From Haloarcula sp. CBA1129 (GTDB lineage: Archaea > Halobacteriota > Halobacteria > Halobacteriales > Haloarculaceae), in contig NZ_RKSM01000001.1 of assembly GCF_008729015.1 (NCBI RefSeq), positions 2,170,001-2,234,000 of the forward strand: DNA of 64,000 nt, in the 5' to 3' direction. The notes under the pieces were generated by a model. The model did no database searches. It was not told the origin of the DNA and saw only the letters and a list, made by a program, of their open reading frames with translations. How positions within the stretch are numbered: the stretch's first letter is position 1; each line of letters opens with the position of its first letter. A program made the position numbers and the translations under genes. Shown piece by piece: positions 25,382-35,352 of this stretch.

Positions 25382-27856
25382 ATGGTCCCGAGTATCATGG
25401 ATGGCCATGATGTCCCAGCCCTGTACGGGCCAGCCATCGATACACTACCCCTCATGGTTGCGATTGTAGATGCGTCCGGGGTGATTCTCTCGACGAACGA
25501 GGCGTGGAGCGAGTTCGGCCGGGCAAACGGAACAGAGCTGACACCGAAGACGCTGGGCGTGAACTACCTTGACATCGCCGACATGGCGGACGCCATGACC
25601 GGGCAACAGGCAGCCGACGGAATCAGGGCCGTTCTCGCCGGCGAGCAATCCTCGTTCGAACTCGAATACCCGTGTCACACCCCGTCGACGAAACGGTGGT
25701 TCCGGTTGTACGTCGCCCCGTTCACCATCGATGGGGCGACGTATGCGTCTATCGCACATATCGATATCACACAGCGGAAGCAACGAGAGGCGACGCTCGA
25801 AGCGGCCAACGACATCTGTACCGACGCGAACCGGACGTTCACGGAACAGCTCAACGCGCTGCTAGAACTCGGCTGTGAGACGCTCGAAACGTCGTTTGGG
25901 ACGCTCTCCCAGACCCACGGCGACGAATACGTGTTCGAGGCGGTCACCGCACCCCCGACTGTCGACCTCGAAGCGGGCAGAACGGCCAGCATCGAGTCCC
26001 TCCCGAACTGCAGACACGTCGTCGAACACCGAGAACCGCTCGCGATCAGCGATGTTGAAGCAGAAGCGCCAGACCTCGCTGACCCGGAGTGGGGAATTGC
26101 GAGCTACATCGGCGCACCCGTTGTTGTCGACGGGGCCGTGTACGGGACGTTCTGCTTCTATGGGCTGGAACCGCGCGAGACGGTGTTCACGCAGTGGGAC
26201 CTGACGTTCGTCCGGTTGCTCTCGGACTGGGCGGGCTACGAACTCGAACGACAGCGCCACACGGAACAGCGCAATGCGTTGAACACTGCCCTCCCAGACC
26301 CCAGTTTCATCATTGATGCGGAAGGGCGGTTCCTCGACTGCCTGACCGACCCCGAGACGATGCTGACGGTAGACGATACGGACACGCTTGTCGGCCAGAC
26401 GCTACACGAATTCTTCCCCGACGACACTGCGGATTCGCTACTGGAGACCGTTCGTACGGCCCTCCGAACCGGGCTGTTTCAGTCCGTGGAGTACAGTCTG
26501 CAAGTTCCCGGTGGCAAGCGGTGGTTCGAGGCGCGAGTCGCGCCGCTCGAAAGTCGCGCGTACGACCTCGATACCGTCATCTTCGTCGCTCGAGATATCA
26601 CCGCTCACAAAGAGCGCCAAGCCGAGCTCGAACGACAGCGTGATGAACTCGAACAGGCACAGCGACTCAACGTACTGGGCAGAGAGATAGCGAAGGCGCT
26701 CCAAGACACACAGACCCGCGAGGAAATCGAATCGGCAGTGTGTACACATCTCACCGAGTCGGACCTGTACCAAGCCGTGTGGGCCGGGAGCCGCGGGAGT
26801 GCCACGAGGATAGCACTGGGTGCCGCCGCCGGGATTGACACAGCAACGCCGGAGCATATTTCCCCCGGCGAGCACAGCCTCGCCAGAGACGCCATCGACA
26901 CCGGCGAGGTGCAGGTCGTCGAGGATATCGCTGACCTGTCGACGCCCTCGGACACCAAGAGAGACCGGCCACTAATCGCAGACCGCTGCTCCGTCGCGGC
27001 AGTTCCTCTGACTACTGGCGAAACCACATACGGCGTGTTGATGGTGTATGCATCGACCGAAGCGACGATTGGCTGTCGTGAATCGGACATCCTAGCAGAT
27101 CTAGGGCGACTCATCGCGCTTTCCATCCAGCGCGTCCACAGTCAGCAGTCACTGCTGGCGGCGACGACCGTCGAGCTAGAGTTCCTGACGCCGGATTCCG
27201 ACGATATCTTCGCCAGCCTCTCCGCGATGCTGGACTGTTCGTTCACGCTTGAACGGCGCGTCCCGACCAGTTCCGGGAGCTGCCTCCACTACGTTCGCGT
27301 CAGCGGTGGAGACACTGACCGGGTGTGTCAGGCGCTCACTGAGGTGCCGTCGGTCGAGTCCTGTGCCGTCGTGGAAACGGCGGCGGAGAACCGAGCACCT
27401 CTGCTCGAAGTCACGCTCAACGAGATAGCCGCATCGCCGTTTGACACGCTCACAGATTACGGCGGGGCCGTGCGGCGGGCCGTCGCAGCGGACGGTGACC
27501 TGCGGTTCGCAACAGAGATGGCACCGGATATCAACGTTCGCGCCGTCGTTGAGGCGATTCAGGAGGTAGCGCCCGGGACAGAACTGCGGAGCAAGCAGTA
27601 CGTCGATCAGCCGGTCTCGACGGTGACGGACTTCCAGACACAGATACGCGACCGGCTGACGCCGAAACAGGCCGCCGCGCTCAAGACTGCCTATGCACGC
27701 GGCTACTACGACTGGCCGCGAGGGAGTTCCGCCGAGGAGCTGGCTGAGACACTCGATATCTCCGCGCCGACCTTACACTACCGTCTGCGGAAGGCCCACG
27801 ACGCCGTCATCGGCGCGCTGTTCGGCTCGGGAACCGGATCCGAGAAACTCGACTGA
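25382..27856 (+). CDS. PAS-GAF-PAS-GAF-Bat/HTH_10 transcriptional regulator
   Basis: An 824-residue sensor-regulator. PAS 1 is at about residues 12-135 (ending IAHIDITQRKQREA), GAF 1 at 140-300, and PAS 2 at 300-425 (VIFVARDITAHKERQAELER). GAF 2 follows at 440-585, then a bacterio-opsin-activator-type domain at about 590-745. The C-terminal HTH_10 carries LTPKQAAALKTAYARGYYDW and ELAETLDISAPTLHYRLRKA. The layout is that of Bat, the light/oxygen regulator of bacteriorhodopsin genes, but with no histidine kinase domain. The start may be at 25382 or, five codons later, at 25397. Ligands of the PAS and GAF domains are unknown. Confidence 0.93.
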   Translation: MVPSIMDGHDVPALYGPAIDTLPLMVAIVDASGVILSTNEAWSEFGRANGTELTPKTLGVNYLDIADMADAMTGQQAADGIRAVLAGEQSSFELEYPCHTPSTKRWFRLYVAPFTIDGATYASIAHIDITQRKQREATLEAANDICTDANRTFTEQLNALLELGCETLETSFGTLSQTHGDEYVFEAVTAPPTVDLEAGRTASIESLPNCRHVVEHREPLAISDVEAEAPDLADPEWGIASYIGAPVVVDGAVYGTFCFYGLEPRETVFTQWDLTFVRLLSDWAGYELERQRHTEQRNALNTALPDPSFIIDAEGRFLDCLTDPETMLTVDDTDTLVGQTLHEFFPDDTADSLLETVRTALRTGLFQSVEYSLQVPGGKRWFEARVAPLESRAYDLDTVIFVARDITAHKERQAELERQRDELEQAQRLNVLGREIAKALQDTQTREEIESAVCTHLTESDLYQAVWAGSRGSATRIALGAAAGIDTATPEHISPGEHSLARDAIDTGEVQVVEDIADLSTPSDTKRDRPLIADRCSVAAVPLTTGETTYGVLMVYASTEATIGCRESDILADLGRLIALSIQRVHSQQSLLAATTVELEFLTPDSDDIFASLSAMLDCSFTLERRVPTSSGSCLHYVRVSGGDTDRVCQALTEVPSVESCAVVETAAENRAPLLEVTLNEIAASPFDTLTDYGGAVRRAVAADGDLRFATEMAPDINVRAVVEAIQEVAPGTELRSKQYVDQPVSTVTDFQTQIRDRLTPKQAAALKTAYARGYYDWPRGSSAEELAETLDISAPTLHYRLRKAHDAVIGALFGSGTGSEKLD

Positions 27857-27859
27857 ATC

Positions 27860-28585
27860 CTAATCGTCTTCGGCCCGCTCGATGCGCTGTCGGGCTTGCC
27901 GGAACAGGCCGCGAAGCGTCTTCGTCTCTCGACCGGTCGGTTGCGCACGCCCGAGCACCCGCCGGAACAGCCGCCGGGCCTTGTGCTGTTTCTCTTCGGG
28001 GTGACCAATAGTGCCGAGGAAGCGGTCGAACTCCTCGTGTAATCCCTCGACGGCCGGCGTCTCGGCGAGGGTGTGCAGTTCCTCGGGATGCTGGGTCTCG
28101 TCGACAGTTAGCTCGCGGAGTTCATAGAGAACGATGGTAGCCGCCTGTCCGAGATTCAACACCGGGTACGACGCGCTGGCCGGGATAGAACAGATGACGT
28201 CCAGCCGTGCGAGCTCGTCGTTTGAGAGTCCGACCCGCTCGCGGCCGAAGACGACGCAGATGTCGCCCTCGACGTCCCGGAGCGAGTCAGCCAAGTCGGC
28301 CGGCGTCGTCGCCGGATACCGGACGTGGTTGGCCGGGTCCTCGTTGGTCGTCGCCGTACAGGCGACGGTGTGGTAATTCTCGACGATCTCGTCGAACGTC
28401 ACTGTCCGGGCGTTCGGGAGGATGTCGTCACGGGCCTGTCCAGCAAAGCCGTATGCCTCGCCGTCAGGGTCCAACTCCGGCGGATCGACCAACAGCAGCT
28501 CCGACAGGTCGAAGTTCTTCATCGACCGGGCGATGGTGCCGACGTTACCCGGCGTCTCCGCGTCGACGACGGCGACCGATATCAT
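27860..28585 (-). CDS. TrmJ/SpoU-type tRNA 2'-O-methyltransferase
   Basis: A 241-residue SPOUT enzyme. Motifs are VVDAETPGNVGTIARSMKNF (motif 1), ICVVFGRERVGLSNDEL (motif 2), and CSIPASASYPVLNLGQAATI (motif 3), the knotted SAM-binding fold of TrmJ, which methylates position 32 of tRNAs. The C-terminal extension, about 60 basic residues rich in Arg, probably binds RNA. It overlaps the upstream gene by four bases and is tail-to-tail with the Bat-type regulator. Confidence 0.9.
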   Translation of the reverse strand: MISVAVVDAETPGNVGTIARSMKNFDLSELLLVDPPELDPDGEAYGFAGQARDDILPNARTVTFDEIVENYHTVACTATTNEDPANHVRYPATTPADLADSLRDVEGDICVVFGRERVGLSNDELARLDVICSIPASASYPVLNLGQAATIVLYELRELTVDETQHPEELHTLAETPAVEGLHEEFDRFLGTIGHPEEKQHKARRLFRRVLGRAQPTGRETKTLRGLFRQARQRIERAEDD

Positions 28586-29106
28586 ACGTCCAGATCGCTG
28601 AGGTCCATATCAATCGTGTCGAGGTCCGCCTCGTCCATCTGCTCGACCTCCTCTTCGAGTCCCGGAATCGCTTCGTCCCTGTCGGGGGCCTCCGGCAGTG
28701 CTGTCGGGTCCTCGTCGACGTGTTCGAGGCCGACGTACGACTCGGGGGCGCGGTTCCCATCGAGGAACCACTCGTGGAAGGCCGATGCGAGGTCCGGATC
28801 GCCAGCGTAGGCCTCACCCCCTTCCTCACGGAACCAGTAGATGAAGTCCGTCTCGTGGTCCGAACAGACGACCACCTCGCCCATCGGCTCCCCGTAAATA
28901 GCATCCGCGACGTTGCACTGCTCGATGTCTTCGTCGCCGTGAATCAGCCAGCAGGCGTCACAGGGGTCGACAACCCGCTCTGCGAGTACCAGCAATCGCT
29001 GACGGATCTCCGGTTCCATCGTCTTGAGGGGGCGGACCCGTCCGTCCGGCCCGAGCACGTCCTCGTCGAAGCGCCAGCCACGGAGTCCGATATTGACCTT
29101 GCTCAT
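28582..29106 (-). CDS. Conserved haloarchaeal protein, unknown function
   Basis: A 174-residue, strongly acidic protein. The core has VNIGLRGWRFDEDVLGPDG and RVVDPCDACWLIHGDEDIEQ (a CxxC that may bind zinc). VVCSDHETDFIYWFREEGG carries another Cys and His. The C-terminal half is very acidic (EEEVEQMDEADLDTIDMDLS). The family is unrecognised. Translationally coupled to the TrmJ-type gene (ATGA overlap), it may have a role in tRNA or translation. Confidence 0.65.
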   Translation of the reverse strand: MSKVNIGLRGWRFDEDVLGPDGRVRPLKTMEPEIRQRLLVLAERVVDPCDACWLIHGDEDIEQCNVADAIYGEPMGEVVVCSDHETDFIYWFREEGGEAYAGDPDLASAFHEWFLDGNRAPESYVGLEHVDEDPTALPEAPDRDEAIPGLEEEVEQMDEADLDTIDMDLSDLDV

Positions 29107-29335
29107 AGCTCAAAGTCGGAGAGTCCCGGACTAAAAGAGCGCGATATGCCGGGCACCCGAGGCCAGTCCGTCCGCGCTCCATCATCGTCGCAGAGCGAGA
29201 ACGGGGTGTGCCGGTCGGTTACACCCATCGCTCGCCCGAAACATAGACCGTTCTAGCTAAATTCAACATGATTATTCCATCTAGCATTCACAGCTGGCAT
29301 CAAAATCAGGCAAAACCGTCGGTGTCGCCCAAACA

Positions 29336-29343
29336 TTTATAAG
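29336..29343 (+). promoter_or_regulatory. TATA box of tfb
   Basis: TTTATAAG, an excellent archaeal TATA box centred about 32 bases before the TFB ATG at 29372. The leader, if any, is only a few bases. Confidence 0.7.
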
Positions 29344-29371
29344 TGATTGGCTTTTCTCCGTAAAAGAACAC

Positions 29372-30331
29372 ATGGAACGGCCGACGCGCCAGCGGGATTC
29401 TGACCAGGAGGAACGCGAGGAGGAGTCCGAGAGCACGGGCCAGCAGACCTGTCCCGAGTGTGAGTCGGAGTCCATATCTAGCGACGGCGGTGGTGAACTC
29501 GTCTGCGAGGACTGTGGCCTCGTCATCGAGGACGAGAACATCGACCGCGGGCCGGAGTGGCGGGCGTTCAATCACTCCGAACGCCAGTCCAAGTCACGCG
29601 TCGGAGCCCCCACGACCCAGACGATGCACGACAAGGGGCTGACCACACAGATCGACTGGAAGGACAAGGACGCCTACGGTCGGTCGCTCTCCTCGGAGAA
29701 GCGGAGCCAGATGCACCGCCTCCGGAAATGGCAGGAGCGCATCCGAACCAAGGACGCCGGCGAGCGGAACCTGCAGTTCGCGCTGTCAGAGATCGACCGC
29801 ATGGCGAGCGCACTCGGTGTCCCCCGGTCGGTCCGGGAGGTTGCCTCGGTCATCTACCGACGGGCGCTCAACGAGGACCTCATCCGCGGTCGCTCCATCG
29901 AGGGCGTCGCCACGGCCTGCCTGTACGCGGCCTGTCGACAGGAAGGCATCCCCCGCAGTCTGGAAGAAGTCTCGGATGTCTCTCGGGTCGAGCAGAAGGA
30001 AATCGGGCGGACGTATCGCTACGTCGCTCAGGAACTCGAACTGAAGATGGAACCGGTCGACCCCAAGCAGTACGTCCCGCGGTTTGCCTCCGAACTGGAA
30101 CTCTCCGAGGAAGTCCAGTCCAAGGCCAACGAAATCATCGACACGACCGCCGAGCAGGGCCTGCTCTCGGGGAAATCACCGACCGGCTACGCCGCCGCAG
30201 CCATCTACGCCGCCTCGCTGCTCTGTAACGAAAAGAAGACACAGCGCGAGGTCGCTGACGTGGCTCAGGTGACAGAAGTCACCATCCGGAACCGGTATCA
30301 GGAGCAGATCGAAGCGATGGGCATCCACTGA
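29372..30331 (+). CDS. tfb: Transcription initiation factor TFB
   Basis: A 319-residue TFIIB homologue. The N-terminal zinc ribbon has [20 protein letters not shown] then DCG (two Cys pairs). The B-reader/finger region with [20 protein letters not shown] follows, then two cyclin repeats (about residues 120-215 and 220-315). The first contains [20 protein letters not shown]. The second contains [20 protein letters not shown] and the classic [20 protein letters not shown]. It recruits RNA polymerase to TBP-bound promoters. Haloarchaea carry several TFBs, so this may serve a subset of promoters. It is monocistronic, with a strong own TATA box. Confidence 0.96.
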   Translation: MERPTRQRDSDQEEREEESESTGQQTCPECESESISSDGGGELVCEDCGLVIEDENIDRGPEWRAFNHSERQSKSRVGAPTTQTMHDKGLTTQIDWKDKDAYGRSLSSEKRSQMHRLRKWQERIRTKDAGERNLQFALSEIDRMASALGVPRSVREVASVIYRRALNEDLIRGRSIEGVATACLYAACRQEGIPRSLEEVSDVSRVEQKEIGRTYRYVAQELELKMEPVDPKQYVPRFASELELSEEVQSKANEIIDTTAEQGLLSGKSPTGYAAAAIYAASLLCNEKKTQREVADVAQVTEVTIRNRYQEQIEAMGIH

Positions 30332-30474
30332 CTGGGCGCGGTTGCGTTCTTCTACCGTAGTATAGCCGCCGTTTACTATGTGGTGCTGCCAACGATAGCA
30401 CGACTCGGGCGGTCGTTACAGGTGTGGTAACAAGCAACGTGTAGAGCTATCTGTCTGGACAGCGAACTGTCGGT

Positions 30475-30807
30475 ATGCCTGTCTCCCCATCACAGAAACG
30501 GCTCGCACTGCTCGTCATCGGACTGGTGGTCCTCTTTGCACCCGCGCTGTTTGTCGTCGCCACACTGGAGTTTCTCATCCTGTCCGGCGACCTCGCGCTC
30601 AGCGAGATCTCGCTCTTGGAGTTCCTCGAACTCTATCTCATCGACCTGTTGCTGTTCGTCCTGCTCGGTTACGGTGTCTACCGGCTGACGTTCTGGCTGA
30701 TCAAAGACCAGCTTCCGGAAGCACTCGATACCGTAGACGAGACCGAGGCAGCCGACGCGACTGACGAGGCAGAGACCAGCGGGACCGTCAGTAAGGAGAG
30801 CCCCTGA
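30475..30807 (+). CDS. Two-helix membrane protein with acidic tail
   Basis: A 110-residue protein with two long hydrophobic helices (about residues 9-35 and 50-75, LLFVLLGYGVYRLTFWLI). A Thr/Glu/Asp-rich soluble tail follows from about residue 86. The family is unrecognised; small two-helix proteins of this kind are common in haloarchaea. It is separated from tfb by 140 bases and from the rhodopsin operon by convergent transcription. Confidence 0.6.
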   Translation: MPVSPSQKRLALLVIGLVVLFAPALFVVATLEFLILSGDLALSEISLLEFLELYLIDLLLFVLLGYGVYRLTFWLIKDQLPEALDTVDETEAADATDEAETSGTVSKESP

Positions 30808-30968
30808 CTGGCCACCGCTGTTGTCGGATAAGCGTATCACTCACACAAAACGAGGCCGTTCGCAACGCCGAGCGGCGTTCACTGCTCGCGGGTCGTTCCG
30901 CCCCGTCGTCGGGCGGCGATACCGTCCGACTGCCTGTGGGACCTCCGCTCCCGCTCCGCTCGCATTTT

Positions 30969-30990
30969 CGAGAGCCTTCGAAGGCTCTCG
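30969..30990. terminator. 22-base perfect palindrome after the rhodopsin gene
   Basis: The sequence CGAGAGCCTT and its exact reverse complement meet around a central CG, forming a perfect 22-base palindrome. It lies immediately before the stop codon of the minus-strand rhodopsin gene (stop at 30991). The position suits a transcription terminator or end-of-operon hairpin. Confidence 0.5.
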
Positions 30991-31701
30991 CTAGTCCCCT
31001 GCCACCGCCGTCGACTCCTCGGCAGTGTCACCGACTGAGCCGAGGTCTATCATCGCCAGCAAGGCGATGACGCCGAAGCCGACTTTCGTGACCACGTCGA
31101 GGTACACAATCACGAGTGTCGCAGTTTCGACATCCATCAGTCCCAGTCCTGCCGCACCGAGCAGCCACACGACCGGGTACACCAGCCAGAGAACGACGAC
31201 GAAGTTCCGGAGCGTGCGGTACAGGCTGATCTCGATGTCGGACAGGGTCGACTTCGCAGCCACCGCGATATTCCGATAGAGGAGGTAGATGACACCGCCG
31301 AACAGTGTCGCGCCGACCGCGAACAACGCGTAGTTGACCGGCGATGGCGTGACCGCGCCGGCGAACCCGAAGACGATAGTCAACGCCTGCAGGACGACGA
31401 GTTTCACCGTGTCCTTCTGGCTCGCGCCGGCGAGTAGCGCCAAGAACCAGACGTTGAGCGGCGTCGTCAACAGCCAATCAATGTACCGAATCACGTACAC
31501 CGTGTGGCCATCGCTCTGTATCGACCCAAAACCAAGCGCCATCAGAGCGTAGGCGACGATTGCGATACCCGGAATCGCGATCAGCAGCAGATACCGCTTC
31601 CGTACCTCTTCGGGGACGAGCGTGTAGCCGTACGCCAGCACCGCCGTCCCGAGCAGTTCACCCAGTAGTCCCAGCGTGAACCAAGTCGTTATCGTTGCCA
31701 T
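30991..31701 (-). CDS. sop2: Sensory rhodopsin II (phoborhodopsin)
   Basis: A 236-residue seven-helix retinal protein for blue/green-light avoidance. Retinal binds Lys206 in VYLDVVTKVGFG, with the Asp202 counter-ion and Thr205 next to it, as in SRII. Helix C is RYIDWLLTTPLNVWF: Arg72 and Asp75 are kept, and the proton-donor position of bacteriorhodopsin is Phe86, the SRII state. A Tyr (175) sits at the signalling position LWLVYPVVW. Asn83 is unusual. It is the second gene after its transducer, two bases apart, so the pair is coupled. Confidence 0.93.
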   Translation of the reverse strand: MATITTWFTLGLLGELLGTAVLAYGYTLVPEEVRKRYLLLIAIPGIAIVAYALMALGFGSIQSDGHTVYVIRYIDWLLTTPLNVWFLALLAGASQKDTVKLVVLQALTIVFGFAGAVTPSPVNYALFAVGATLFGGVIYLLYRNIAVAAKSTLSDIEISLYRTLRNFVVVLWLVYPVVWLLGAAGLGLMDVETATLVIVYLDVVTKVGFGVIALLAMIDLGSVGDTAEESTAVAGD

Positions 31702-31703
31702 TG

Positions 31704-34028
31704 TTAGTCGTCCCCCACCGCAGCCGTGCTGTCGGCGTCTGTGCCGGCCGAGCTCTCGACCGTAAAGCGAGCCAGTAGCGATTCGAGGTCGTCAGCACGC
31801 TGTCGGAGTTCCGTCGCGGAGTCCGACACTTCGTCGATAGACGCGGACTGGTCCTGTGCCGCGCCGGCCACGGTATCGGCTTCCGTCGCCGTCTGCTGAC
31901 TGATCGTCGTCAGGTCGTCGATGGTCCCCATCACGTCCTGTGCAGTCCGGGCCTGCTCCTCGGTCGCCCGGTCGATCTCCTGAATGCCGGTGTCGACCTC
32001 TTCCGTGTACTCGACGATTGTCTCCAGCGCGTCGACGGTCTCCTCGACTGTCGAGACGCCTTCGGTGATCCGGGTACTGGTCGATTCCATCGTTTCGACC
32101 GTGTCGCCGGCCTGTTCCTGAATGGCTTCGATGCGCTGTTCGATGTCGGCGGCGGCCTCCTTGGTCTCCTCTGCGAGACCCTTGATCTCGTCTGCGACGA
32201 CGGCAAAGCCTTCACCGTCACCGTCGGCGTGGGCGGCCTCGATGGAGGCGTTCAGCGCGAGCATGTTCGTCTGCTCGACAATGCTCGTGATGACACCGAC
32301 GATCTCGCCGATCTCGTCGAGTTCGTCGTCGAGCGCGTTGATCTCCTCGACGGTCTCGCCGGTCTCGTCCTCGATGGCGCTCATCTCCGCGATAGCCTCT
32401 TGGGCGGCTTCGCGGCCGTCCTCGCCGACGTCAGCGGCTGACTGGGACGTATCAGCAACCTGTTGAGCGGAGGAGGCGACCTGCTGGGCGGTCGCCGAGA
32501 GGTTCTGCATCTCGGCGGCCGCCGATTCAAGCCCCTCGTTTTGCTCAGTCGTGCCCTCGAAAATCTCGTTTATCGACTTCGACACCTGCTTGCTGGCCCG
32601 GTCGACTCGTTCCGCGTTCGAGTTGACACGGTCGCTTGACTGGATGACGTTCGCCGCGAACGCCTTCATGTCGGCGATAGTGTCTTCGAGCGCGTCCAGC
32701 GTCGTGTTGATGTCCTCACCGACCTCCGCCATCGCGTCGTTCATACTGTCGGTGTCTACCCGTGCGGTAAGGTCGCCGTTGGCGGCGGCGTCGAGCGCGT
32801 CGCTGTACTGCTGGGCCTTGAGTTCGAGGTGGCCGGTCAGCGCCTCCATCTCGTTGCGTTCGGATTCGACGTCCTCGCGGGCCGCCTGTGCCTGCTCTTT
32901 GGCCTCCTCGGCTTCCTGCTTGGCAGTTTCGGCTTCGGATATCTGTGTCCGGAGGTTCGTCCGCATATTGTCGAAGGCCGCGTACAGCGTTCCGAACTCG
33001 TCTTCTCGCGACGTATCGAGATCGACATCGAGGTTGCCCCCCGCCATCGCTTCGGCCTTCACTGAAAGCCGCCGCAGCGAGGCGATCGTGTTCCCACCAA
33101 TCGTGACCCCGATGAGCCCGAGGTTGACGACGGCAAGTAGGATAAGCCCGATGAGGTCGGAGTTGATCTGGTCGCTCAGAGCGTAAGCGACCTCCGGGTC
33201 AGAATGGACCATAACGACCCAGTCCTGCGATTCGAGGCGGGTCAGCCCCATCAACATACTCTCTGTTTCGTGGAATGCACTCTGTCCGGATTCAAGCGTG
33301 CCCAGTGGGTCCGAGTCCATCTGGGAAATCGGAGCCGTCGACCCGATCATCGAGTGGTTAGGGTGTGAAACGAACTCGCCGTCAGTGTTGACGACCGTCG
33401 TAAATGACCCATCGCGCTGGTTCGATATCTGGTCGGCCTTCTCCCGGAGGTCTACCATATACACGAGCGCTCTGTCCTCGTCTCCGGGGACTGGTGAAAC
33501 GACAGCAACTATCGGGTGGTCAACGACCGAGACGGAGAACGGCTCCGTCACGTGGGTGTCGTCGGGACTGTCGAACTGCGGCGGGTCCGTAGCGAACGGC
33601 GCCCCCTGCTCGGCAGCGTTGACCCCGATGAAATCCCGGTTCGAACTGGCGCGGATCTCGTTGGTCTCAGTGTCGAAGTAGTGCACTGCGACGACACCGG
33701 GCGGCAGCTCCTCGTTAGACCGTAACGCCTCCAGTCGTTGCTGTTTCTCCGTGTTGGTTCCGTCGGTGAATACGGGGAGTCGCGATACTGACCGGGCATC
33801 CCGGCGCGATGTTGTCAGCCAATCGTCTAGCTGTGCGGCCTGCGTCTCTGACAGCGCTGTGATGTCGTCCGCCACGTCTTCTTCGAGAGTGGCGGACGCC
33901 TGCACGCTTGTCAGGACTCCAGCAGCGATAATGATAATTATCGCGAATGAAAGCGCTAACCCGAGCCTAGCAGCGTAACTGCCAGCGATAACACTCGGGA
34001 GCGGCGAGTCCCTATCTGGTTCCATCAT
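31704..34028 (-). CDS. htr2: Sensory rhodopsin II transducer HtrII (methyl-accepting)
   Basis: A 774-residue transducer. TM1 is at about residues 22-43 and an extracellular cache-type sensor domain at 44-285. TM2 ([20 protein letters not shown]) leads to HAMP at about 310-365 and a long coiled coil, then the methyl-accepting signalling domain with the hairpin core [20 protein letters not shown]. The large sensor domain suggests chemical sensing as well as light relay. It is the first gene of the htrII-sopII pair and works through CheA/CheY (not in window). Repeats of acidic heptads suit methylation sites. Confidence 0.93.
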   Translation of the reverse strand: MMEPDRDSPLPSVIAGSYAARLGLALSFAIIIIIAAGVLTSVQASATLEEDVADDITALSETQAAQLDDWLTTSRRDARSVSRLPVFTDGTNTEKQQRLEALRSNEELPPGVVAVHYFDTETNEIRASSNRDFIGVNAAEQGAPFATDPPQFDSPDDTHVTEPFSVSVVDHPIVAVVSPVPGDEDRALVYMVDLREKADQISNQRDGSFTTVVNTDGEFVSHPNHSMIGSTAPISQMDSDPLGTLESGQSAFHETESMLMGLTRLESQDWVVMVHSDPEVAYALSDQINSDLIGLILLAVVNLGLIGVTIGGNTIASLRRLSVKAEAMAGGNLDVDLDTSREDEFGTLYAAFDNMRTNLRTQISEAETAKQEAEEAKEQAQAAREDVESERNEMEALTGHLELKAQQYSDALDAAANGDLTARVDTDSMNDAMAEVGEDINTTLDALEDTIADMKAFAANVIQSSDRVNSNAERVDRASKQVSKSINEIFEGTTEQNEGLESAAAEMQNLSATAQQVASSAQQVADTSQSAADVGEDGREAAQEAIAEMSAIEDETGETVEEINALDDELDEIGEIVGVITSIVEQTNMLALNASIEAAHADGDGEGFAVVADEIKGLAEETKEAAADIEQRIEAIQEQAGDTVETMESTSTRITEGVSTVEETVDALETIVEYTEEVDTGIQEIDRATEEQARTAQDVMGTIDDLTTISQQTATEADTVAGAAQDQSASIDEVSDSATELRQRADDLESLLARFTVESSAGTDADSTAAVGDD

Positions 34029-34305
34029 CCGGTGCTACGCAAACGTGCTAATAAAGGGTTGTTGCGCAATTTTCACCGATGATAAACACTGCCGCTAATT
34101 GTGGAAACCCATCGCCTCAGCACGGCTACCGCTGGTTAGTTCTGTTGTTCGGAGGACACCTTCCGCAGTCACCGATGTACGGACCGGCCTGACTCGTTCG
34201 CTACCGGTGATATCACTCCACGTCCCACGATATGTTGGCACCCGTATTCGGGCCCGCTCAGTCCGTGGGGAAAGGTTTTCCCGATACCACCTGACGCATA
34301 TCCCA

Positions 34306-35262
34306 ATGCGTGCTGTACGATTCCACGAATACGGCGGGGCGGACGTGCTCCGCGTCGACGACATCGAACGACCGACACCAGACCCCGACGAGGTCCTGCT
34401 CGAAGTCGAGGCAGCCGCGGTCAATCCGGTCGATACGTACTTCCGGACTGGCGGCTACGAACCGGGCGAACTGCCCTGGACACCCGGCTCCGACTGTGCC
34501 GGGACCATCGTTGCGACCGGAGAGAACGTCGCTACCTTCGCCGAGGGCGACCGGGCGTTCGCGACCGGGCTGGGAAACTGGCTTCAGGGGACCTGCGCGG
34601 AGTATGTCACCGTTCCCGAGTCACATCTGGCGCACCTCCCCGAGGGGGTGTCAGCCGAAGCGGGGGCGGCCGCCGCGCTGGTCGGCGTCACCGCTTGGCA
34701 GACGCTCGTCGACACCTGCTCGCTGGAGCCGGCCGAGCGGGCGCTGATTCACGGCGGGAGCGGCGGTGTGGGCCACGTTGCGGTCCAGTTGGCTGCGGCG
34801 AACGGAGCGCAGGTCACCACGACCGCGTCGCCGACCTACCACGACCAACTGGCCGACCTCGGCGCGGACGACGTGTTCGACTACGCCCGGGACGACCTCG
34901 CCGACGCAGTGGGCGGCGCGGGCGCGCCGGACGTGATTCTCGACCACCGTCTCGACGATTACCTCGCCTTTGACGCCGAGGTGGCTGCGCAGGGCGCTCG
35001 AATCGCCGCCATCGGCAACACTGACCCCGCGGCGACCTTCGAGAACGTCCCGCGCTGTCGAGCGAAGGCCCTCAGCGTCCACCACGTCTCGATGTTCAAC
35101 ACGCCCGATTTCGGCGCAGTGCTTGGCCGGCTCGCGACGCTCATGGCCGATAACGATCTGACGCCCGTCGTCGCTCGGCGGTACGACCTCGACGAAGTCC
35201 CGTCCGCCCACGAAGCCGTGTTGAACGACAGCTTCCTCGGCAAACTCGTCGTCACCCCGTAG
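34306..35262 (+). CDS. NADPH:quinone reductase-like medium-chain oxidoreductase
   Basis: A 318-residue protein of the zeta-crystallin/quinone oxidoreductase group. The N-terminal domain MRAVRFHEYGGADVLRVDD and PWTPGSDCAGTIVATGENVA are typical. The NADPH site is ALIHGGSGGVGHVAVQLAAA. No zinc ligand set is seen, which fits the quinone-reductase branch. Upstream starts are rejected because MRAVRFHEYGG is the family start (34306). Its substrate is undefined. Confidence 0.9.
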   Translation: MRAVRFHEYGGADVLRVDDIERPTPDPDEVLLEVEAAAVNPVDTYFRTGGYEPGELPWTPGSDCAGTIVATGENVATFAEGDRAFATGLGNWLQGTCAEYVTVPESHLAHLPEGVSAEAGAAAALVGVTAWQTLVDTCSLEPAERALIHGGSGGVGHVAVQLAAANGAQVTTTASPTYHDQLADLGADDVFDYARDDLADAVGGAGAPDVILDHRLDDYLAFDAEVAAQGARIAAIGNTDPAATFENVPRCRAKALSVHHVSMFNTPDFGAVLGRLATLMADNDLTPVVARRYDLDEVPSAHEAVLNDSFLGKLVVTP

Positions 35263-35352
35263 CCCAGCCGGCGCGATAGGGCCACCGTCAGTTCTCCGAC
35301 TGCGAATTCTCGGGAATGGGCCTTTATACCATTGCCATCCGTTAGCATACGC

